The position numbers and the translations under genes are program-made. The notes under the pieces were generated by a model. The model saw only the letters and a program-made list of their open reading frames with translations, was not told the DNA's origin and did no database searches. Below are positions 1-5,228 of a DNA stretch of 5,228 bases, piece by piece. This DNA is from Caldisericota bacterium (GTDB lineage: Bacteria; Caldisericota; Caldisericia; Cryosericales; Cryosericaceae). Positions within the stretch are counted from its first letter, which is position 1. The number at the start of each line of letters is the position of its first letter. The DNA is taken from NCBI GenBank assembly GCA_022710025.1, contig JAKLHS010000050.1, positions 1-5,228 on the forward strand, given 5' to 3'.

Positions 1-2
1 GT

Positions 3-443
3 GGAGGAATCCAGTATGCCCTCGCCTCCCTTGAGGACCGCGTCATATCGGCTCAGCTCCTGCTGTTTTCGACGGATACCATGTACTCGTTCTTGAGCGG
101 CACAGACGAGACCTACTTCAAGTTACATCCTCTCGAGTTCTTGAAACAGCATGTCATCGCATGGGGACACGAGCACGGATATGCGTCCTTCGTCCTCGGC
201 GGCGGTCTCAAACCCAATGATGGGCTCTTTCAGTTCAAGCGCAAATTCGAACCGCGCGGCCTGATGGATTTTTGCGTCCGGCGGATCGTGTGGGACAGGG
301 AACGGTACGACTCGCTGGTCGCAGCCAGGGAAGCGTGGGAGGCGGATATGGGCAGAGTATGGAGGCCGGAGCCGGATTTTTTCCCTGCATACCGAGCGCA
401 TTCGATGGTTGAAGAAACGACTTCCCCACCGACTGCCGCGTGA
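3..443 (+). CDS. FemAB/GNAT-fold acyltransferase, C-terminal part (5' end outside window)
   Basis: The reading frame is open from the first complete codon at base 3, with no stop before TGA at 441-443. It gives 146 residues and the gene clearly begins upstream. An ATG at 81 exists, but the protein reads as conserved family sequence before it (residues EDRVISAQLLLFSTDT), so 81 is not the true start. The visible part resembles the C-terminal half of FemAB-like/BioF2-like acetyltransferase-fold proteins: a beta strand (SAQLLLFS), then SGTDETYFKLHP, a helix with LKQHVIAWGHEHGY, the strand-turn FVLGGG, and DGLFQFKRKF, ending near FFPAYRA. This family transfers acyl or aminoacyl groups, and members often lie in cell-wall and exopolysaccharide clusters. 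Acylation of a sugar amine is plausible because an aminotransferase follows directly, but the substrate is an inference. The last 14 or so residues (Thr/Pro/Ala-rich) look like a short tail. Confidence 0.82.
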   Translation, partial: GGIQYALASLEDRVISAQLLLFSTDTMYSFLSGTDETYFKLHPLEFLKQHVIAWGHEHGYASFVLGGGLKPNDGLFQFKRKFEPRGLMDFCVRRIVWDRERYDSLVAAREAWEADMGRVWRPEPDFFPAYRAHSMVEETTSPPTAA

Positions 444-449
444 GCGGCA
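434..449 (+). promoter_or_regulatory. GNRA-tetraloop hairpin over a stop codon, abutting the next RBS
   Basis: TGCCGC (434-439) and GCGGCA (444-449) form a perfect 6-base inverted repeat around the loop GTGA (440-443), a GNRA-type tetraloop in RNA. The loop contains the TGA stop of the acyltransferase gene. The last base of the 3' arm is the first base of the AAGGAG ribosome binding site of the aminotransferase gene. No run of T follows, so it is not an intrinsic terminator. A role in translational coupling or mRNA stability is inference. The stem is short and could be a chance result of GC-rich codons. Confidence 0.4.
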
Positions 450-454
450 AGGAG
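449..454 (+). promoter_or_regulatory. Ribosome binding site of the aminotransferase gene
   Basis: AAGGAG lies 7 bases before the ATG at 462, a near-ideal Shine-Dalgarno sequence and spacing. It supports 462 as the start and implies that the gene is translated from its own site within a polycistronic message. Confidence 0.85.
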
Positions 455-461
455 CAGCGCA

Positions 462-1622
462 ATGACGATCAGGAACGACAGACTTCGAGTCCCCCTGTCT
501 TCGCAATGGATAGATGCGGATGATGAACAGGCTGTATTGAACGTTCTCAGGGCGGACCGCCTCAGTCTCGGCCCCCGTGTTTCCGAATTCGAGCATGAAT
601 TGGCACACGCGGCAGGCACTGCGCACGGGGTAGCCGTGAACAGTGGGACGTCTGCCCTGCACCTCATCGTTCGCGCTCTCGGCCTTCGGGAAGGAGATGA
701 GGTGATCACGACGCCTTTCAGCTTCATCGCATCCTCCAACTGCCTCCTGTACGAGCGGGCCCGGCCGGTGTTCGTCGATATCCGCGCCGACACGTACAAT
801 ATCGACGTGAATCGTATCGAGGCGGCGTTGACATCACGAACGAGGGGGATCCTCGTTGTGGACGCCTTTGGCCATCCTGCCGAGCTCGATGCGATCGAAC
901 GTATCGCTCGAGATAACCACCTTTGTCTTATCGAGGATTCCTGCGAGGCGCTGGGATCCGCATGGAAGGGTCGCAGCTGCGGCGGATGGGGAGATGTCGG
1001 CGCATTCGCGTTCTACCCAAACAAGCAGATCACGACGGGTGAAGGAGGCTGTGTCGTCACGCAATCTGCCGATATTGCCGCTCTGTGCCGCAGCATGCGG
1101 AACCAGGGTCGAGGAGAAAAAGGCGTATGGCTAGCGCATGAACGCCTGGGGTACAACTATCGCATTGCCGATATCAACTGCGCGCTCGGGATCTCCCAAC
1201 TGCGCCGGCTCGACCGGATCATCGCTATGCGCGCTGACGCGGCCCAACGATATCATATGCTCCTGAATGAGGTTCCGGAGGTGATCGCACCGATCATCCT
1301 CCCCGACGTCACCAGGATGAGCTGGTTTGTCTATGTCGTCCGGCTGTCCGACGAGTTCGTGCGTGCAGACCGGGATTGGCTCATCGAATGGTTGGCCGAG
1401 CACGGGATCGAGAGCAGGCCGTACTTCACCCCCATTCATCTTCAGCCATTCTACGCACGGGAGTTCGGCTACAGGTCGGGGGATTTCTCCGTCACCGAAA
1501 GCGTATCGGATCGTACCATCAGTTTGCCGTTTTTCACGCGGATAGCTCCTGAACAACAAAAGATCGTTGTCGAAATGCTGAAAGACGGCCTTGCCGCTCG
1601 TCGGAAGGAACTGGCATCATGA
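462..1622 (+). CDS. DegT/DnrJ/EryC1/StrS family PLP-dependent sugar aminotransferase
   Basis: A 386-residue cytoplasmic fold-type I aminotransferase of normal family length. Family landmarks are present in order: an N-terminal segment with GPRVSEFE (37-44), the cofactor phosphate-binding SGTSALH (61-67), TPFSFIAS (84-91), VDAFGHPAELDAI (133-145), IEDSCEALGS (157-166) with Asp159 expected to bind the PLP ring nitrogen, and FAFYPNKQITTGEGG (182-196) with Lys188 as the Schiff-base lysine. RNQGR (213-217), LGYNYRIADINCALGISQL (229-247) and ESRPYFTPIHLQPFY (317-331) follow. Because Lys188 is present, this is a transaminase rather than a ColD-type dehydrase with His at that position. The family moves an amino group from glutamate to a nucleotide-linked keto sugar. 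With a 4,6-dehydratase encoded next to it, a 4-keto-6-deoxy substrate giving a 4-amino-4,6-dideoxy sugar (PglE-like) is the best inference. The C3 position and other sugars cannot be excluded. Confidence 0.95.
   Translation: MTIRNDRLRVPLSSQWIDADDEQAVLNVLRADRLSLGPRVSEFEHELAHAAGTAHGVAVNSGTSALHLIVRALGLREGDEVITTPFSFIASSNCLLYERARPVFVDIRADTYNIDVNRIEAALTSRTRGILVVDAFGHPAELDAIERIARDNHLCLIEDSCEALGSAWKGRSCGGWGDVGAFAFYPNKQITTGEGGCVVTQSADIAALCRSMRNQGRGEKGVWLAHERLGYNYRIADINCALGISQLRRLDRIIAMRADAAQRYHMLLNEVPEVIAPIILPDVTRMSWFVYVVRLSDEFVRADRDWLIEWLAEHGIESRPYFTPIHLQPFYAREFGYRSGDFSVTESVSDRTISLPFFTRIAPEQQKIVVEMLKDGLAARRKELAS
1603..1609 (+). promoter_or_regulatory. Ribosome binding site of the dehydratase gene, inside the aminotransferase gene
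   Basis: GGAAGGA lies 9 bases before the ATG at 1619 and within the last codons of the aminotransferase gene. The start and stop codons overlap as ATGA (1619-1622). This arrangement is typical of translational coupling, and it favours 1619 over the in-frame ATG at 1673 (Met19), which would remove the charged N-terminus before the first membrane segment. Confidence 0.75.
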
Positions 1623-3526
1623 AAGACGAATCGCTGCACAGATTCTGGCGTTCCCGGAGGGGCAAGTCGGCAATGAAACTTGTCCTGGACTTGGTCCTGT
1701 TCAATCTTGCAACCGTTCTGTCCGTCGAGGCACGCCTTGACTTCCGTGGATCACCGTGGTCCCTGATCTATACCACCACTTTGCCGGGGATCATGGAAAA
1801 CGTGGTACTCGTGATCGCATCACTTCTTCTGCGGACGCCGTCGGTGCTATGGTTCTATACGAGCCTGCAGGATGCTGGCCGCGTAGCTCTTGTCGTGACA
1901 TCGGCAAAGATGGTTGCGCTGATTCTCCTTGCGCTGCTGCCCGGTGCCCGATGGTCCCGGGGGGCGTTTGCAGGATCACTGGTGCTGTCATTCCTGTTTC
2001 TTTCCGGCGTTCGTGCTGGAGTACGCTGGTGGTATGAACATCGTACAGCGAAAGGCAGGAGAGAGGCTTTTGCATCTCTGGATCCATCCGAGTCGAGGGT
2101 CCTCGTCGTCGGGGCGGGGGATGCGGGCGAAGAAATACTGCGCGAATTCGAGGCCCATCCGGAGCTGGGAACAGTCGTGGGGCTCGTGGATGACGACCCC
2201 AGCAAGCGAGGATGCACATTGAGAGGGATTCGGGTACTCGGGCCGGTCGCCGGCATCGCGGACATGATTACACAGACTCACGCGACTCAGGCTGTCATAG
2301 CGATTCCGTCGCGTGCTGCGGCAGTGACGAGAACCGTGACGTCACGGCTGGCGGACACCGACGTACAGGTACGGACAGTACCCGGCATCTGGGAGCTTGT
2401 CGATGGTTCGATCCGGGTCGATGACCTGCGATCTGTGCAATTGGAGGATCTGCTGGCCAGAGCGCCGATCGCGACCGATCTTGAGTCCGTGCGGGCATAC
2501 ATCGGGGGCAAACGTATCCTCGTGACAGGCGCAGGAGGATCCATTGGCTCCGAGATCGTCCGTCAGGTCGTTCGCCTGAACCCATCCGAGGTGGTCATGC
2601 TGGGGCGCGGGGAGAACCGTATCTTTCACATCGACCGCGAGGTACACGAGCGCCGGAGCTCGGTCCACGCGGTTCCCGTGATAGGCGATATGCGGGATGA
2701 GCAGAGGATGCAGTGGCTGTTTGACACCTATCGGCCGGAGATAGTCTTCCATGCCGCAGCGCACAAGCATGTTCCACTGATGGAACGGAATCCCGAAGAG
2801 GCCATCCTCAACAACGTCGGTGGGACACGAACGCTGTTGAGGATGGCTGCATCGCACGGGACGGAGCGCTTTGTGAATATCTCGACCGACAAGGCGGTCA
2901 ATCCGATCAACTTCATGGGGGCGAGCAAGCGTGTCGTCGAACTTCTCGTGCAGGTGAACGATGGGAGGGAACGGCTTCGCGCGACAAGCGTACGCTTCGG
3001 AAACGTTCTGGGCAGCGAGGGCAGCGTTACAGAGGCGTTCCGGGAACAGCTCCAGGAGTCGCGTACCCTGTATGTGACAGACGCCAATATGGAACGGTTC
3101 TTCATGCTGATTCCGGAAGCCGTGCAGCTGGTCTTGCAGGCGGGTGCACTGGCACAGGGCCGCGACATCTACGTCCTCCGCATGGGGGAGCCCATCCGCA
3201 TCCTGGATCTGGCGCGCAGTTACATCAAGCTGTCCGGTCTGGAGGTCGGAGTCGATGCGAAGATCGCTATCAGCGGCAACCGCGGCCATGAGAAGATCAC
3301 GGAGGAATTATGGTCGTCCGTGGAAAGAGTCGCCTCCACTACCCATGAGAGCATTCTGCGTGTGGAATGCCCGGCAATCCCGGAGCTCGCAGTTCTGCGT
3401 CAGGCAATCGACGGCTTGCTGAATGCGACGCGCAGCCACGACACGGGAGCGATGCGCGAGGCTCTGCATATCATCGATCCATCGATCAACATCCCGGAAG
3501 TCGGCGAGGACTCCGCCGCGGTCTGA
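1619..3526 (+). CDS. Membrane-anchored nucleotide-sugar 4,6-dehydratase, FlaA1/WbpM/CapD type
   Basis: A 635-residue protein matching the long, membrane-bound branch of the family. About four hydrophobic segments near residues 19-37, 58-72, 88-108 and 117-133 form the membrane anchor. A first Rossmann-like domain begins with VLVVGAGDAGEEIL (161-174). The catalytic short-chain dehydrogenase domain begins with ILVTGAGGSIGSEIV (300-314), the NAD(P)-binding loop, followed by FHAAAHKHVPLME (377-389), ISTDKAVNP (421-429) and MGASK (433-437). As is usual in this branch, Met433 stands where other dehydrogenases have the catalytic Tyr, with Lys437 kept and Thr423-Asp424-Lys425 as the expected dehydration residues. 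VRFGNVLGSEGSV (458-470), RFFMLIPEAVQLVLQA (493-508) and MGEPIRILDLA (522-532) follow. The family typically converts UDP-GlcNAc to its 4-keto-6-deoxy form, and the adjacent aminotransferase fits as the next step. The motif normally reading like LRPGEK is NRGHEK here (554-559). The exact substrate is not shown by sequence. Confidence 0.93.
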   Translation: MKDESLHRFWRSRRGKSAMKLVLDLVLFNLATVLSVEARLDFRGSPWSLIYTTTLPGIMENVVLVIASLLLRTPSVLWFYTSLQDAGRVALVVTSAKMVALILLALLPGARWSRGAFAGSLVLSFLFLSGVRAGVRWWYEHRTAKGRREAFASLDPSESRVLVVGAGDAGEEILREFEAHPELGTVVGLVDDDPSKRGCTLRGIRVLGPVAGIADMITQTHATQAVIAIPSRAAAVTRTVTSRLADTDVQVRTVPGIWELVDGSIRVDDLRSVQLEDLLARAPIATDLESVRAYIGGKRILVTGAGGSIGSEIVRQVVRLNPSEVVMLGRGENRIFHIDREVHERRSSVHAVPVIGDMRDEQRMQWLFDTYRPEIVFHAAAHKHVPLMERNPEEAILNNVGGTRTLLRMAASHGTERFVNISTDKAVNPINFMGASKRVVELLVQVNDGRERLRATSVRFGNVLGSEGSVTEAFREQLQESRTLYVTDANMERFFMLIPEAVQLVLQAGALAQGRDIYVLRMGEPIRILDLARSYIKLSGLEVGVDAKIAISGNRGHEKITEELWSSVERVASTTHESILRVECPAIPELAVLRQAIDGLLNATRSHDTGAMREALHIIDPSINIPEVGEDSAAV

Positions 3527-3530
3527 GGAG
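3525..3530 (+). promoter_or_regulatory. Ribosome binding site of the LCP gene overlapping the dehydratase stop
   Basis: GAGGAG ends 5 bases before the ATG at 3536. Its first two bases are also the last two of the dehydratase TGA stop (3524-3526). A ribosome finishing the dehydratase would therefore end on the initiation site of the next gene, which supports coupled translation. A second ATG at 3532 is in another frame and is not the start of this gene. Confidence 0.75.
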
Positions 3531-3535
3531 CATGG

Positions 3536-4582
3536 ATGAACACGCAGTGGTCTCGTGAGCAGACATCGGGAGAGCAGGTTCCATCAACGGCTCATCGGTT
3601 TCGCCGGATCCTGGGGCTCGTTGCCATGACGCTGGCGCTTCTCCTAATCGTAAGTTGTACGGCATATGTAGCGTATGTACACCACAGCCTTTCTGGAAAT
3701 ATCCGACATGAGACGATGCTGCCGAACCCTGATGACACCACCGGCTCATCCGGCGAGGGTCATCAGGCCGACGGCTCTCCCGGCCGGGAAGGGACCCCCA
3801 AAACCGCCATGGACGTTCTGCTCATAGGTTCCGATCGGATTCAGACCGGCGATGTTGAGCGATCCGACGTCATCATGCTGGCGCACTTGAGCGGCGACTG
3901 CAAAAAGATTTACCTGGTACACTTTCCGCGCGACATGTATGTGAACATACATGGAGTAGGCATGGCCAGGATCAATGCGGCGTACGCTAACGGAGGGGCG
4001 CCTCTCTTGGTGGAGACGCTCGAGGATATGCTGAACATCCATATCGACCATGTCGCTGCTATTACCAGCGATGGTTTCATAGCGATGACGGATGCCGTAG
4101 GAGGGGTTGACGTTTATGCGGAAGAAGCCAGCACGGAATATGAGGTAAACATCCACGTCGGGTGGAATCACCTCGACGGCGCAGAGGCCTCCGTGTTTGT
4201 CCGCGAGCGTCACCAGCTCACCAGGGGCGACATATCGCGCGGGAGACGTCAGCAATCGTTTATCCGAGCACTGATGTTGAAGGCTCTGAGCAAGGAGACG
4301 CTCATGAACCCCGTGCGCTTTGCCAAGTTCGTCGATGCCGTGACGCGCAACCTCACGGTTGATACCGGGCTGTCGGTGGATGAGATCTATTCCGAGGCAC
4401 TGAAACTGCGAAACATACGCAGTGGCGACTTCGTCTTTGTCACCGCGCCTATCACGAAATACGCATTCACCGCTGAAGGAGCATCGGTAGCTCTTGTCGA
4501 TGAAGGGCGTCTCACGTCGCTGGGCGACGCGCTGAGAAACGACACGATGGCAGACTACCCTGCGGGAGAACAGATCCCCTAG
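3536..4582 (+). CDS. LytR-CpsA-Psr (LCP) family wall-glycopolymer ligase
   Basis: A 348-residue protein with a short basic cytoplasmic start (RFRR, 21-24), one hydrophobic segment (about 25-48), a polar Gly/Ser/Asp/Pro-rich linker (about 62-90) and an extracytoplasmic LCP domain from residue 92 onward. Family motifs are MDVLLIGSD (92-100), RSDVIML (109-115), HFPRDMYV (129-136), RINAAYANGG (145-154), DAVGGVDVY (186-194) and FVRERHQLTRGD (221-232) followed by SRGRRQQ (234-240). The Asp/Arg residues in these motifs bind the pyrophosphate of the lipid-linked substrate in known members. LCP enzymes transfer teichoic acids, capsule or arabinogalactan-type polymers from undecaprenyl carriers to peptidoglycan. 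Its place directly after two amino-sugar genes suggests that it attaches the polymer made by this cluster. There is no C-terminal LytR_C domain. Ile38-Val39-Ser40-Cys41 inside the membrane segment resembles a lipobox. LCP proteins are often annotated as transcriptional attenuators from old work, but nothing here suggests DNA binding. Confidence 0.94.
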   Translation: MNTQWSREQTSGEQVPSTAHRFRRILGLVAMTLALLLIVSCTAYVAYVHHSLSGNIRHETMLPNPDDTTGSSGEGHQADGSPGREGTPKTAMDVLLIGSDRIQTGDVERSDVIMLAHLSGDCKKIYLVHFPRDMYVNIHGVGMARINAAYANGGAPLLVETLEDMLNIHIDHVAAITSDGFIAMTDAVGGVDVYAEEASTEYEVNIHVGWNHLDGAEASVFVRERHQLTRGDISRGRRQQSFIRALMLKALSKETLMNPVRFAKFVDAVTRNLTVDTGLSVDEIYSEALKLRNIRSGDFVFVTAPITKYAFTAEGASVALVDEGRLTSLGDALRNDTMADYPAGEQIP

Positions 4583-4613
4583 CGTACGGTAATCGGTTTG
4601 CCGGCAGGATCCT
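4583..4613. other. Convergent intergenic gap, no clear terminator
   Basis: These 31 bases separate the stop codons of the + strand operon and the - strand hydrolase gene. They hold two 8-base palindromes sharing one base, TGCCGGCA (4599-4606) and AGGATCCT (4606-4613), and GCGTA (4582-4586) pairs with TACGC (4615-4619). There is no stable stem followed by a T-run in either direction, so I cannot call an intrinsic terminator. Transcripts may overlap at their 3' ends or stop by another mechanism. Confidence 0.5.
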
Positions 4614-5177
4614 CTACGCCTGTTCATCCTCCAGTTCGGCGAGTATCTCGTCCGTTGTTCGCACGCTGGCGAAGGAGCGATCCAGTGCAGCCATGAATGC
4701 GGCATGTACGGTCGGGGCGGGGACGAACATTTCGCCAAAGGTCAGGTCTTGTGCGGCACACGCGTCCGCCGCGACGATGCAGCCAAAGCCGAAGTCCGCT
4801 GCAGCGCGCACGGTGGTGTCGACACACATGTGCGTCATCATGCCGCATATGGCGAGCCGTGTGACGTGGTAGCTCCGAAGGAGATCGAGTAGATTCGTGT
4901 CCCGGAAACTGTTGGGATGGTGTTTGCGAACGACGGCTTCACCGGGCAGCGGTCGCATGGTGCTGTACAGACAGACACCGGGAGTCCCGGCTCGGAAGGA
5001 GACAGCTTCCGGATCTGCGGCTATATGCTGGACAAAGACGGCGGGCCGGCGGCTGTGCCGGAAATATGCCAGCATCGTCGATGCCCGCGCTGCGGCGGCA
5101 AGGGCTCCGGGAAGCGGCATGGAGCCGCCCTCGAAATACTCTCTCTGGATGTCGATGAGCAAGAGCGCTGTTTTCAT
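4614..5177 (-). CDS. Isochorismatase-family cysteine hydrolase
   Basis: A 187-residue soluble protein of the usual length for the nicotinamidase/isochorismatase-like superfamily. The catalytic triad is visible: Asp9 in ALLLIDIQREYF (4-15), Lys85 in RKHHPNSF (84-91) and Cys118 in ICGMMTHMCVDTTVRAA (110-126). The residues just before the cysteine also match the stretch that carries the family's cis-peptide. DACAAQDLTFG and VHAAFMAAL complete the fold. Members hydrolyse amides such as nicotinamide, ureido groups or related bonds. The substrate cannot be read from this sequence, and conserved isochorismate-pathway partners are absent. The start at 5177 is forced: an in-frame stop lies 24 bases upstream with no other start codon between. 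The ribosome binding site is weak (only ACAGAG near the start). The gene faces the operon, does not share its promoter, and is probably a separate housekeeping or accessory function. Confidence 0.93.
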   Translation of the reverse strand: MKTALLLIDIQREYFEGGSMPLPGALAAAARASTMLAYFRHSRRPAVFVQHIAADPEAVSFRAGTPGVCLYSTMRPLPGEAVVRKHHPNSFRDTNLLDLLRSYHVTRLAICGMMTHMCVDTTVRAAADFGFGCIVAADACAAQDLTFGEMFVPAPTVHAAFMAALDRSFASVRTTDEILAELEDEQA

Positions 5178-5228
5178 GCTCTGTCGCTGCGGTTCTGCCT
5201 ACGTGCCTGACGCTTGGGGGGTCTCGTT
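5178..5228 (-). other. Upstream leader of the hydrolase gene, cut by the window edge
   Basis: These 51 bases should carry the leader and perhaps part of the promoter of the cysteine hydrolase. Read on the - strand I see no convincing -10 or -35 pair and no strong Shine-Dalgarno sequence, only a purine-rich ACAGAG just before the start. The promoter may lie beyond the window. Confidence 0.3.

Noticed and set aside
81..443. Treating ATG 81 as the start of a complete 120-residue protein
   Set aside because: The frame is open back to the window edge and the residues before Met read as conserved family sequence. No good ribosome binding site precedes 81. The gene is a partial one entering from upstream.
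230..799. Open frames on the - strand across the acyltransferase-aminotransferase junction
   Set aside because: Their translations are low-complexity, Arg/Ser-rich and motif-free, while the + strand frames here carry conserved family motifs.
2342..3289. A 315-codon open frame on the - strand opposite the dehydratase gene
   Set aside because: It lies entirely antisense to a clearly conserved catalytic domain, its translation shows no recognisable motif or fold pattern, and long antisense open frames are common opposite GC-rich genes.
3473..3486. Repeated ATCGAT motif (3473-3478 and 3481-3486)
   Set aside because: It lies inside the dehydratase coding sequence and is explained by the Ile-Asp/Ser-Ile codons. 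Two copies are too few and too short to suggest a regulatory site.
4582..4619. Possible intrinsic terminator between the convergent genes (GCGTA with TACGC, plus inner palindromes)
   Set aside because: The outer stem is only 5 bases with a loop of about 28, the inner palindromes leave no loop, and no T-run follows on either strand.
3746..4738. A 330-codon open frame on the - strand opposite the LCP gene and running into the hydrolase region
   Set aside because: It overlaps two well-supported genes, including the hydrolase on the same strand in another frame. Its product is rich in Arg, His and Cys with no domain-like pattern, so it is a shadow frame.

Overview
The window looks like the downstream end of a cell-surface polysaccharide gene cluster from a GC-rich Gram-positive bacterium, most likely an actinomycete or bifidobacterium-like member of Actinomycetota. 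The evidence is a LytR-CpsA-Psr (LCP) family wall-polymer ligase, strong AAGGAG-type ribosome binding sites, and GC-rich third codon positions. Genus cannot be settled from the sequence alone.

Layout. Four genes on the + strand are packed as one likely operon: (1) the 3' part of a FemAB/GNAT-fold acyltransferase that starts outside the window (3-443); (2) a DegT/DnrJ/EryC1/StrS sugar aminotransferase (462-1622); (3) a membrane-anchored FlaA1/WbpM/CapD-type nucleotide-sugar 4,6-dehydratase (1619-3526); (4) an LCP family phosphotransferase (3536-4582). The junctions are an 18-base gap, a 4-base ATGA overlap and a 9-base gap, each with a good Shine-Dalgarno sequence. A fifth gene, an isochorismatase-family cysteine hydrolase (5177-4614), is on the - strand, converges on the operon across 31 bases and has no visible link to polysaccharide synthesis.

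How the genes may work together. By analogy with PglF/PglE-type pathways, the dehydratase would convert an activated sugar (probably UDP-GlcNAc) to a 4-keto-6-deoxy sugar. The aminotransferase would turn this into a 4-amino-4,6-dideoxy sugar, and the acyltransferase could cap the amine or act elsewhere on the polymer. The LCP enzyme would attach the lipid-linked glycopolymer to peptidoglycan. Glycosyltransferases, an initiating phosphosugar transferase and a flippase are not in view and would be expected upstream.

I saw no RNA genes, CRISPR array, insertion sequence or phage feature. No gap between genes exceeds 300 bases. I found no convincing new biological system. The points worth a second look are a GNRA-tetraloop hairpin at the first gene junction, a lipobox-like cysteine in the LCP membrane anchor, and small departures from consensus in the dehydratase and LCP motifs.
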